DNA of 44,301 nucleotides from Draconibacterium orientale (GTDB taxonomy: Bacteria > Bacteroidota > Bacteroidia > Bacteroidales > JAADGE01). Under the pieces are notes generated by a model. That model did no database searches and was not told the DNA's origin. It was given only the letters and a program-made list of their open reading frames with translations. Each line of letters begins with the position of its first letter. The stretch's first letter is position 1. The DNA is taken from positions 1 to 44,301 of the forward strand of contig DZBS01000009.1 of assembly GCA_022729995.1 (NCBI GenBank). The letters run 5' to 3'. Made by a program: the position numbers and the translations under genes. This document shows positions 21,733-28,589 of this stretch, piece by piece.

Positions 21733-22389
21733 ATGATGGAAGATCAATTAGGACATATAGAACATCAAAAGGTTACAAACTTATTACCTTTTATTGGAGC
21801 AGCTGCGGTATTTTTAATAATTATCGGTTTAATTTTCATGAACCGACCGACTTATAAATATAAAATGAGCACCGAAGAAATGAAAGACATCGTTTTAAAA
21901 CGTGATTATCTTTTTAAAACAGCTCAAATTTTTGATGCAATTTATAATAAAGATTCAATTTATCAATTTATTGACTTAAGATCTGCTCCCGAGTATTTGG
22001 AAAGTCATATCGACGGTGCTATTAATATCTCTTTACATGAAATATTAAACCCCGAAAATAAAAAAATTCTTAATCAGAATAAGAAAATTAATATAATTTA
22101 CTTTAACGACCAATCCGGAGCATGTAGTGCGTGGATGATTTTAAGACAATTAGGTTATAAAAATATTTATGTTCTACAAGGCGGTTACGATTTTGTAAAA
22201 CCCAATATGATTGATAAATATAATCCAATGGCAGCAGGAAGTACAGATGAAAAACCTCAATATAATTATAATGAAGTAGTTAATTCTTCAGCAGGAAATA
22301 GTCAATCGACTCAATCCGAGAATAATGACGAATCTTCAAAAGTTACATTAAAACCAAAAAAGAAAACTTCAGGCGGCGGTGGTTGCTAA
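21733..22389 (+). CDS. membrane-anchored rhodanese-like protein 2, catalytic Cys lost, C-terminal GGGGC tail
   Basis: This 218-residue protein has the same layout as its upstream neighbour: one N-terminal helix (about 18-36), a rhodanese domain (FIDLRSAPEYLESHIDGA at 79-96), a low-complexity Ser/Asn/Glu arm and a Lys-rich end KPKKKTSGGGGC. The active-site loop reads IIYFNDQSGACSA (121-133). The aligned nucleophile position is Phe124 or Asn125, and a Cys appears seven residues later (Cys131). Sequence identity to the neighbour is low outside the rhodanese core and the tail, so the tail is conserved while the arm is not. It lies 27 bp downstream of the first rhodanese. The adjacent Met-Met start leaves a one-codon uncertainty. 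Confidence 0.85.
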   Translation: MMEDQLGHIEHQKVTNLLPFIGAAAVFLIIIGLIFMNRPTYKYKMSTEEMKDIVLKRDYLFKTAQIFDAIYNKDSIYQFIDLRSAPEYLESHIDGAINISLHEILNPENKKILNQNKKINIIYFNDQSGACSAWMILRQLGYKNIYVLQGGYDFVKPNMIDKYNPMAAGSTDEKPQYNYNEVVNSSAGNSQSTQSENNDESSKVTLKPKKKTSGGGGC

Positions 22390-22427
22390 GTTAAATTTTT
22401 TTTAAACCTTTTTAAATTTAAAATTAA

Positions 22428-23558
22428 ATGAAAAAGAATATATTTTACGGAGTTTTGTTAATTGTTTTCTCTGTTGCATTATTTTCATCGTGCGGCAATG
22501 GGAATTCAAATGATGATACTCAGTTAACTGTTAAAACACTTCCGTCTGATGTTGATAAGTCCGGAATAGTTTATAATTTTCTCGAAAAATCCGGAAATAT
22601 TATAAATAATGATGAAAATCCTATTTCTGTTTCAGCAGAAGAAGTGCATGACGAATTAGGTTCCGTTTTGGTTATAGATATTAGGAATCATGAAGATTAT
22701 GTGGAAGGACATATTGACGGCGCAAGAAATGCAAATTTTAATAATTTGATATCTTATTTCAAAGATTCAATTATAACAACAAGTTATAATAAAGTTGTTT
22801 TGGTTTGTTATTCCGGTCAAAAAACATCTTATACTGCCATGTTATTAAGAATTATAGGATATAACAATGTTTATAGCCTTAGATGGGGAATGAGTTCTTG
22901 GGATAAAAATATTGCAAATCAATATTTGTATAAAAATTCTTCTTCTTCATATATTTCAAAGTTAGAAAAAGTAAATAATAATCCTGTTAACACTAACAAA
23001 TATCCAAGAATACTATCTGATAAAGTTAATGCTTATGATATAATTTTAGATAAAGCTCAAAGTTTGCTCGACAGCGGAAAATTTACAATTTCCACTGAAG
23101 AAGTTTTTGCAAATCCTTCAAAATATTATATAATAAGTTATTGGCCTCAAATTCATTATGAAAAAGGACATATCGCCGGAGCATTTCAATTTGAACCTTT
23201 TAATTCGTTAACCAAAGACAAACAACTGTCGACTTTACCGATAGATAAACCAATATTAGTTTACTGTTATAGCGGTCAGCAATCAGCAACTGTTGCTGCA
23301 TATTTACGAATTTTGGGTTACGATGCTTATTCTTTGGCTTTTGGTGCAAATTCTTTTATGCTGTCTACTTTAAAATCCGGAATTGGTCATGTTTTTGGAG
23401 CAGAAGAGATTATGAATTATCCTTTAGTTAAAGGAGAAAAACCGTCGATTAGTTCCGGTAATAATATAAATCCTTCAGTTACAAACGGTAAGACAGAAAA
23501 CAATAATATTACTCTTCCTGTTAAAAAGAAAACAAAAACTCAGGGCGGAGGCTGTTAA
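22428..23558 (+). CDS. tandem-rhodanese lipoprotein with two intact active sites and C-terminal GGGC tail
   Basis: This 376-residue protein begins with a type II signal peptide ending ALFSSC (Cys22 the lipid site). Two rhodanese domains follow: about 65-165 with active-site loop CYSGQKT (Cys127), and about 218-325 with CYSGQQS (Cys280). Both keep Cys and Gly, but the Arg of CxxGxR is replaced (Lys or Gln). The linker after the second domain is Asn/Ser-rich and the protein ends KKKTKTQGGGC. As a lipoprotein it is anchored outside the cytoplasm. It is the last gene of the operon and is followed by a strong terminator. It may load sulfur to or from the two degenerate partners. Confidence 0.88.
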   Translation: MKKNIFYGVLLIVFSVALFSSCGNGNSNDDTQLTVKTLPSDVDKSGIVYNFLEKSGNIINNDENPISVSAEEVHDELGSVLVIDIRNHEDYVEGHIDGARNANFNNLISYFKDSIITTSYNKVVLVCYSGQKTSYTAMLLRIIGYNNVYSLRWGMSSWDKNIANQYLYKNSSSSYISKLEKVNNNPVNTNKYPRILSDKVNAYDIILDKAQSLLDSGKFTISTEEVFANPSKYYIISYWPQIHYEKGHIAGAFQFEPFNSLTKDKQLSTLPIDKPILVYCYSGQQSATVAAYLRILGYDAYSLAFGANSFMLSTLKSGIGHVFGAEEIMNYPLVKGEKPSISSGNNINPSVTNGKTENNNITLPVKKKTKTQGGGC

Positions 23559-23573
23559 TATTTCTTATAATTT

Positions 23574-23610
23574 AAAAAGGCTTACAGATTTTTTTCTATA
23601 AGCCTTTTTT
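23574..23610. terminator. intrinsic terminator after the rhodanese operon
   Basis: A perfect inverted repeat AAAAAGGCTTA / TAAGCCTTTTT surrounds a 14-nt loop, and the second arm ends in a T run. It lies between convergent genes and may work in both directions. Confidence 0.85.
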
Positions 23611-23632
23611 ATTTATTTTGAAAATATATTTC

Positions 23633-24322
23633 TTAAGAATTTTCTGAAATCCTTTTAAGTAATTCAGGTTGAAGTATATTAATTTCTCTTCCGTTAGTAT
23701 CAATTATTCCGTCTTTTTTAAATTCCGACAAAATTCTTACAGCATTTTCCATTGTCATATTTGAAAATTCGGCTAATTCTTTTCGGGTTAATATAAAATC
23801 AAAAGTATTGGATTTATAAATGTTTTCGGCAAAGTAAATAAGTGAATCTGCCAAACGGCCTCGTATTTGTTTACTTTCTAAGTCGCTAATTTTATCATAT
23901 ACATCACGAAGAGAATTACTTATTGATTTTGTTACTTCTACCAAAAATCCGGGTTTACTTTCTGCCGTTTTTATAAAATAATCGGAATTTACCATACAAA
24001 TCATTGAATTTTCCAATGCCGAAACAGAATAATTATATCTTTTATCGGTATATAAAGTTTGCAAATCTATGTAATTTCCGTTTGAAATAATTTTCAATAT
24101 TATATTTTTTGAACCTTCAATATATAATTTAACCATTCCTTTGGCAACATAAAGAGCATGTGTAACGTTTGTTCCTTGCTTTACAATTGTTTCTCCTTTT
24201 TTAAAGTTAATTATTGTGCAATTATTTTGAATTCCTGTTATAGAATCTTCTTCAAGAATATCCATGTATTTCCATTTATACGGACATGTTTGGCAGTTAA
24301 GCGGCGCTGTTACTCTGGGCAT
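23633..24322 (-). CDS. Crp/Fnr-family transcription regulator with Fnr-like cysteines
   Basis: The 229-residue protein starts at ATG 24322. The open frame extends five codons further to a TTG at 24337, but that TTG lies inside the predicted promoter box. Residues about 25-125 form the cyclic-nucleotide-binding-type beta barrel, followed by a dimerisation helix (125-158) and a winged helix-turn-helix (about 175-210, TRKELAEFSNMTMENAVRIL). Cysteines at 10, 13, 35 and 109 recall the four [4Fe-4S] ligands of FNR (three N-terminal, one near 122), although the spacing differs. Oxygen, NO or persulfide sensing are all possible. Its position, convergent to the sulfur operon, makes it the best candidate regulator of that operon and of the octaheme operon. 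Confidence 0.88.
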   Translation of the reverse strand: MPRVTAPLNCQTCPYKWKYMDILEEDSITGIQNNCTIINFKKGETIVKQGTNVTHALYVAKGMVKLYIEGSKNIILKIISNGNYIDLQTLYTDKRYNYSVSALENSMICMVNSDYFIKTAESKPGFLVEVTKSISNSLRDVYDKISDLESKQIRGRLADSLIYFAENIYKSNTFDFILTRKELAEFSNMTMENAVRILSEFKKDGIIDTNGREINILQPELLKRISENS

Positions 24323-24334
24323 AATTTTTTCTTG

Positions 24335-24365
24335 CAAATATAAACATTTTTTAATCTACAACAAA
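24335..24365 (-). promoter_or_regulatory. consensus Bacteroidetes promoter of the Crp/Fnr regulator
   Basis: On the minus strand TTTG (24365-24362) is followed by exactly 19 nt and TATATTTG (24342-24335), the full consensus of the phylum. A start of transcription a few bases downstream leaves a leader of only about 5-10 nt before ATG 24322, so the mRNA may be nearly leaderless. Confidence 0.65.
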
Positions 24366-24369
24366 AAAC

Positions 24370-24381
24370 TGTTGAACAACA
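24370..24381. promoter_or_regulatory. palindrome TGTTG-AA-CAACA next to the -33 box
   Basis: This 12-bp inverted repeat is centred about 45 bp upstream of the predicted transcription start of the regulator, the usual place for a Crp/Fnr-type activator site. It has the same TGTT-N4-AACA form as 15764-15775 in the divergent sulfur promoter. Autoregulation is possible, with weak support. Confidence 0.35.
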
Positions 24382-24547
24382 ATGATATATGTGTAAAATG
24401 AATTTGTTATTTTTCTACTAAGATTATTAATTAAAAATATTTTAAATCGAATTGAAAATTTGTAAATTCAACACAATTGAAATCTTGAAATAATATAGTA
24501 AACTTGTGTTTTAAAAATTTCATCTCTCAAAAAATTTATATTTATTT

Positions 24548-24787
24548 ATGATACATACACTTGGTTATATAGCTTTGGTAATTAATTTGACATCAATGAC
24601 AATGAAAAACGTAATTTATTTGCGTTTTCTGTCGTTAATTGCAAATGCAATTTATATTGTTTACGGATTTTTTTTAACATCGCCGCCTTTAATGATTGGT
24701 TGCGGAATTGCTGTTGTAATTCACGGATTTCATATTATGAAGCTTAGGAAAGAAAAGAATTCAAATTTAAAAGAGATTGTTAGTTAA
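24548..24787 (+). CDS. small membrane protein of unknown function (about three helices)
   Basis: This 79-residue hydrophobic protein has an N-terminal helix (about 4-20), a short MKNVIYLR loop and two further helices ending in MKLRKEKNSN. The loop-plus-helix pattern resembles the small membrane domains found in front of Popeye/cyclic-nucleotide-binding proteins and in YgjV-like proteins, but the similarity is too weak for a name. It is monocistronic and followed by its own terminator. Confidence 0.65.
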   Translation: MIHTLGYIALVINLTSMTMKNVIYLRFLSLIANAIYIVYGFFLTSPPLMIGCGIAVVIHGFHIMKLRKEKNSNLKEIVS

Positions 24788-24819
24788 GAATTCTCAAATA
24801 ACAATCTCTATTTTTTCTT
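24772..24819. terminator. intrinsic terminator between convergent genes
   Basis: The perfect 11-bp arms AGAGATTGTTA / TAACAATCTCT enclose a 16-nt loop and are followed by a T-rich run. The first arm overlaps the last codons of the 79-residue protein gene. Confidence 0.85.
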
Positions 24820-24822
24820 TTT

Positions 24823-25419
24823 CTAAAATCTGTAAGCCAATGACAGACGAGCAGATGATGAAGATAAATTGTAATTTAACGAAGATACACCGTTAGTTTT
24901 TTCTTTTTCTGAATCAATTATTGAAACTTTTTTTTCTATTGAATAACTTATGCTTGGCAATATTTCAGCTCCGAGTATAAATTTTTCTTTTATTATAAAA
25001 TTTAAACCGAATAAATAATTTATGCCTTGACGATAATAATTGCTTCTATATATTTTATCGACATCATTAATAGTTGAATAATTATAATCTGTATTTGATC
25101 TCGTATAGCTAAAAAACAAACCAGGGCCTTGTCGAAATTCAAAATTATCAGAGATATTTATTATAAAACTTTTACCAATTCCCAAACCTAAACCATAATT
25201 TCCGGATTTGTATAAGAGACTGTCATATTGATTTATATCATTAGTTCCTGATATATATAAGGTATTAAATCTCCAAACTGATTTCTCGGTTCCTGTATTA
25301 TATGTTATTCCGAAATTATCAAGGCTTTGAAATACAATCCCAACTTCTTGACGTTTTTCTTGTGCAAAAGTTATTACGGATAGTGCGATAAAACTTATAA
25401 TTAAAATTGGTTTTTTCAT
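24823..25419 (-). CDS. small outer-membrane beta-barrel protein, tandem paralog B
   Basis: This 198-residue protein has a signal peptide (MKKPILIISFIALSVITFAQ, cleavage after the Ala-Gln region) and a body of alternating polar/hydrophobic strands. The last residues LSLAYRF end in the Phe typical of outer-membrane barrels. It is clearly homologous to the next gene upstream: both start REVGI.F.....FG.T..TGTEKS.WRFN and end with the same strand. Size suggests an 8- to 10-strand OmpW/OmpX-like barrel. No specific function can be assigned. The gap to the paralog is 10 bp. Confidence 0.8.
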   Translation of the reverse strand: MKKPILIISFIALSVITFAQEKRQEVGIVFQSLDNFGITYNTGTEKSVWRFNTLYISGTNDINQYDSLLYKSGNYGLGLGIGKSFIINISDNFEFRQGPGLFFSYTRSNTDYNYSTINDVDKIYRSNYYRQGINYLFGLNFIIKEKFILGAEILPSISYSIEKKVSIIDSEKEKTNGVSSLNYNLSSSSARLSLAYRF

Positions 25420-25429
25420 ATTTTATCGT

Positions 25430-26041
25430 TTAAAATCTATAAGATAAAGACAATTGAATAGAAGTATTTGATAATCCGTATGCAAATGAACTTGTAGATT
25501 CTTTTGTTAAAACATCGTTTACATCTACAGATTCATTTATATGTGTGTGGTATGAAAACATTGGCAATATTTCTGCTCCAAGAACAATTTTTTCGTTAAA
25601 TAAATAATTGAAACCTAATACTAAATTAATTCCGGGATAATAATATTTATGAATTACACTCCAATCTTCATCAAGGTATGATAGATCATTAGAATTACTT
25701 TTTGCGATGGAATAATTAAATGATACATCAGCACCATAGCGAAATTCGAGATGTTCTGTAATTTTTTTTCTGAATTCTTTTCCAATTCCCACTCCAAATC
25801 CAAAATTTGATAATTTAGACGAAACGCTGTCTAATGTATTGTTAGAATTTGTTCCGTTTGTTAATAAAGAATTAAACCTCCATGCGGATTTTTCTGTTCC
25901 TGTTTTGAATGTTAATCCAAAAGAGTCGAAATTTCTAAAAGAAATTCCAACTTCACGTTGTTTGGGATTTTCTTGAGCAAATGTTGTTGCTGATAAACCG
26001 ATAATGCTAATAAATAAAAGTAATTTTCTCATGTTTTTCAT
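25430..26041 (-). CDS. small outer-membrane beta-barrel protein, tandem paralog A
   Basis: This 203-residue protein has a signal peptide ending near ATTFAQ and a barrel-like body ending LSLSYRF. It is paralogous to the following gene over its whole length, with conserved segments TGTEKSAWRFN, GFGVGIGKEF and LGAEILP (LGAEILP is identical in both). The pair probably came from a tandem duplication and shares one transcript. Two ATGs (26041 and 26032) are possible starts; the shorter form still has a normal signal peptide. Function unknown. Confidence 0.8.
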   Translation of the reverse strand: MKNMRKLLLFISIIGLSATTFAQENPKQREVGISFRNFDSFGLTFKTGTEKSAWRFNSLLTNGTNSNNTLDSVSSKLSNFGFGVGIGKEFRKKITEHLEFRYGADVSFNYSIAKSNSNDLSYLDEDWSVIHKYYYPGINLVLGFNYLFNEKIVLGAEILPMFSYHTHINESVDVNDVLTKESTSSFAYGLSNTSIQLSLSYRF

Positions 26042-26309
26042 ATTTTTTTTATTTATAATAAGTAAAGTTCAATTAAACAATATGTATTATTTTTTTATGA
26101 TATAAATATAGATATTCAATTTTTAATAAGTTATATAAATAAATATATTTTAATTTATTTTTAGAATTTTTGTGATTTCTTTTTACTGTAATGGAATAAT
26201 TATAGAAGAACGTATAGTGATTTATTGAAAAAGTTTAGAAGCAATTTCAAAGTATACGAAGTATAATTATAAATTTATTCAGGAAAAAAGGTTATTCAAA
26301 GTAAAAGTA

Positions 26310-27269
26310 TTATTCTTTTCCCCACCAAATCGGATGTGTTAATATTATTAATCTGTCGCCGGGTTTTAGGTCATTAACAATTTCAATTACTTCGTCAAAG
26401 CTTATGTCGTCTCTTCTATAGTATGCTTTGTCGGGTTCACTTTCATTATTTTCAAAATCGAAATAGATTAAATTCGTTACAACTTTTTGACTGTAATCAA
26501 TATAAGTCCATTTACCGCCCACGTCGTATAAAAATTTGTTGTGGTCAATATAATTTCCTTCATATTCAAAACCGAAATTTTTCATAAAATCTATTCCCAA
26601 AGGATATTCTTTGCCGTTATATTCAACAAAATTTTTCTTGTTAAATTCCTTGAATATTTCGTAATTGCCTGTATTTGTTTCGATTGCAAGTTTAGATCCG
26701 TGTGAAGTTGAGCCATAAATATCAATTTCGTTAACCGAAAAATAGAATAATTCATTTTGGTTAAATCTTTTCGGGTCTTTTCCCCATTCCAACATTACAG
26801 TTAATAAATCGTTGTGAATTCCAATTTCGTGTCCCATGTCGAATATTTCTTTATATAAATCTATCATACAATACATGCGAATGAAATCATAATTATTGTC
26901 AATATTTCCGTAATATTTATCTGTGGGCAAAAGATAGTATGTTGAATATATATTGAATTCTTTTTCAATTTTCGACATTTCGAGTGCTTTGAAAGGATGT
27001 CGGTCAACATCGTGTCGCATTCCGATAATTATTCTTGAACTATCAAACGTATCTTTGAATTGATAAAGAGGTAATGCAATAGAACTTTTTTTAGTTATTG
27101 TTTTTAATAATTCTATGTATTGGGTATATGTAAATACAGCACTTTTGTCGTGATTTTTACGTATTTCTACTTCCCATTCCAATAAATTAGGCTGGTCAGG
27201 CATTTGTTTATCACATTTTGTAAATAATGAGATTATTACTCCAATTGTTATTAGTAATTTTGTAGGCAT
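26310..27269 (-). CDS. exported polysaccharide deacetylase-like protein
   Basis: This 319-residue protein has an N-terminal hydrophobic segment and a possible but atypical lipobox (SLFTKC, Cys19). A NodB/CE4-like domain follows: RHDVDRHP (85-92) supplies the Asp and His of motif 1, GHEIGIHND (146-154) gives the H-x4-H metal-binding motif and ILTHPIWW near the C-terminus is a late His motif. An inserted segment (about 160-270) is longer than in classical CE4 enzymes. It probably acts on an extracellular glycan in the periplasm, but no substrate can be named. It is monocistronic by spacing, with 268 bp of AT-rich DNA downstream that shows no gene. Confidence 0.75.
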   Translation of the reverse strand: MPTKLLITIGVIISLFTKCDKQMPDQPNLLEWEVEIRKNHDKSAVFTYTQYIELLKTITKKSSIALPLYQFKDTFDSSRIIIGMRHDVDRHPFKALEMSKIEKEFNIYSTYYLLPTDKYYGNIDNNYDFIRMYCMIDLYKEIFDMGHEIGIHNDLLTVMLEWGKDPKRFNQNELFYFSVNEIDIYGSTSHGSKLAIETNTGNYEIFKEFNKKNFVEYNGKEYPLGIDFMKNFGFEYEGNYIDHNKFLYDVGGKWTYIDYSQKVVTNLIYFDFENNESEPDKAYYRRDDISFDEVIEIVNDLKPGDRLIILTHPIWWGKE

Positions 27270-27297
27270 TTTTTTATTTAATTTTATATTAAAACCT

Positions 27298-27306
27298 TAT
27301 CTTTGC
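27298..27306 (+). promoter_or_regulatory. TATCTTTGC -7 box for the 86-residue membrane protein
   Basis: TATCTTTGC is a perfect TAnnTTTG match 20 nt before the start codon at 27326. The -33 region is AT-rich without a clear TTTG. Confidence 0.45.
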
Positions 27307-27325
27307 AATTATTTAAAATGGTGTA

Positions 27326-27586
27326 ATGAAAAATAAAGATATTAACTATTTGCTTTTGTTTGCAGGAATTATTATGATAATTTCTTCTGCAATAAATTAT
27401 TATTTGAACGATGATTTTATAAGTTTGGGAATATTTGCTTTTTCCGGTTTAGGCTTTATTAGTCTTGCATTTAGAAATAAAAATTCCGAAACAAAAAGAA
27501 ATAACAGATATTCCGCACTTTTTTTTATGATTGCCGTAATTATTATTATTTATTGGATTTTAGTCGCAAAATTTAATCTTTTTTAA
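27326..27586 (+). CDS. small three-helix membrane protein, unknown function
   Basis: This 86-residue protein has three hydrophobic segments (about 8-24, 31-46 and 66-83), a short basic loop KNKNSETKRNNR between the second and third, and a very short C-terminal end. Not recognised. It ends 2 nt before the convergent stop of tsaB. A promoter-like box lies just upstream, which supports it as a real gene. Confidence 0.6.
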   Translation: MKNKDINYLLLFAGIIMIISSAINYYLNDDFISLGIFAFSGLGFISLAFRNKNSETKRNNRYSALFFMIAVIIIIYWILVAKFNLF

Positions 27587-27588
27587 TT

Positions 27589-28293
27589 TCAACCGTAAAT
27601 ATTTTTCTTTGGCACTGTTGCAATAAAATTTTTAAGATAAAAAGGTTCAAAGTAAGCTGTATTTTCAAAGTCGCCGGCTTCAAATTTTTTATAAGAAAAT
27701 TCTATCATATCTTCTGCCGAAGGAAATATTTCTTGAATAAAAATAGCGTTTTCATTCAAAATAATTTCTTTACACTTATCTGAGCCGTCACCAAAAAAAT
27801 ATACTTTTTTGGATTTTAATAATTCCGAATACGAGTTCTCGTCAATTATTTCAGCCGAAACTTCTTTAATTAAATTCAAATTTATATCGAAAAGTGCATT
27901 ATAAACTTCCATTCTTCTTGCATCAATCATTGGTAATAAAATTGAATTTTTCTCATTTGATATTTCCGGAAACTTTCTTAGCAAATTTGCTGAAATAATC
28001 TGCATTGTATCAACAGAAATAATCGGAATATTTAATCCGTAGGCAATACCTTTTGCTGCCGAAACTCCTATTCTTAAACCTGTATAAGAACCCGGACCTT
28101 TGCTGACAGCCACTGCATCTATGGTTTTTATATCAATATTATTTTCTTTAAAAATATCTTCAATAAAAACAGTTAATAATTTTGAATGTGAATTAATTTC
28201 TCGGGTTTGTTTTAAAGCTGTCAATTTACCGTTGTTAGAGATTGATACAGAACAAACGCTTGTTGAAGTTTCTATGTTTAATATTTGTGCCAT
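27589..28293 (-). CDS. tsaB: TsaB, tRNA threonylcarbamoyladenosine synthesis partner protein
   Basis: This 234-residue protein of the ASKHA fold has the TsaB start MAQILNIETST (1-11) and the motif SKGPGSYTGLRIGVSAAKG (64-82), typical of TsaB/YeaZ. TsaB binds TsaD and is needed for t6A37 formation on ANN-decoding tRNAs. The length is normal. The gene is minus-strand and single, separated from the divergent DUF2723 gene by 296 bp of AT-rich sequence. Confidence 0.93.
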   Translation of the reverse strand: MAQILNIETSTSVCSVSISNNGKLTALKQTREINSHSKLLTVFIEDIFKENNIDIKTIDAVAVSKGPGSYTGLRIGVSAAKGIAYGLNIPIISVDTMQIISANLLRKFPEISNEKNSILLPMIDARRMEVYNALFDINLNLIKEVSAEIIDENSYSELLKSKKVYFFGDGSDKCKEIILNENAIFIQEIFPSAEDMIEFSYKKFEAGDFENTAYFEPFYLKNFIATVPKKNIYG

Positions 28294-28589
28294 TTAATTT
28301 TTTTGTTCGAAGCAAAAATAATAAAATATGTTAATAAAATTTTAGGTAGTTTGATTAATTGTTAAAAATACTTATAAATTCAAAATAATAAATAGAAGAT
28401 TTGAAAAACAGAACTATTTGATTTATCTGGGTTTAATCTCGATTTAGGATTTGTTTCAATTTGCAAAAAATTGAATTACAAAATGTTAATCTATTCCTTA
28501 TTTTTAGTGAGCAATTTTGGATAAATTATTTTATATTTCACAATTAGAAATTTATATCTTATTTTCGCTACAAAATTAAATTCAAAATA

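Noticed and set aside
21694-23558. Selenoprotein reading of the GGGC tails (stop codon as Sec)
   Set aside because: The last codons are TGT, TGC and TGT followed by TAG, TAA and TAA. There is no in-frame TGA near the ends.
24323-24337. Longer start (TTG 24337) of the Crp/Fnr regulator
   Set aside because: It overlaps the consensus TATATTTG promoter box; ATG 24322 is the better start.
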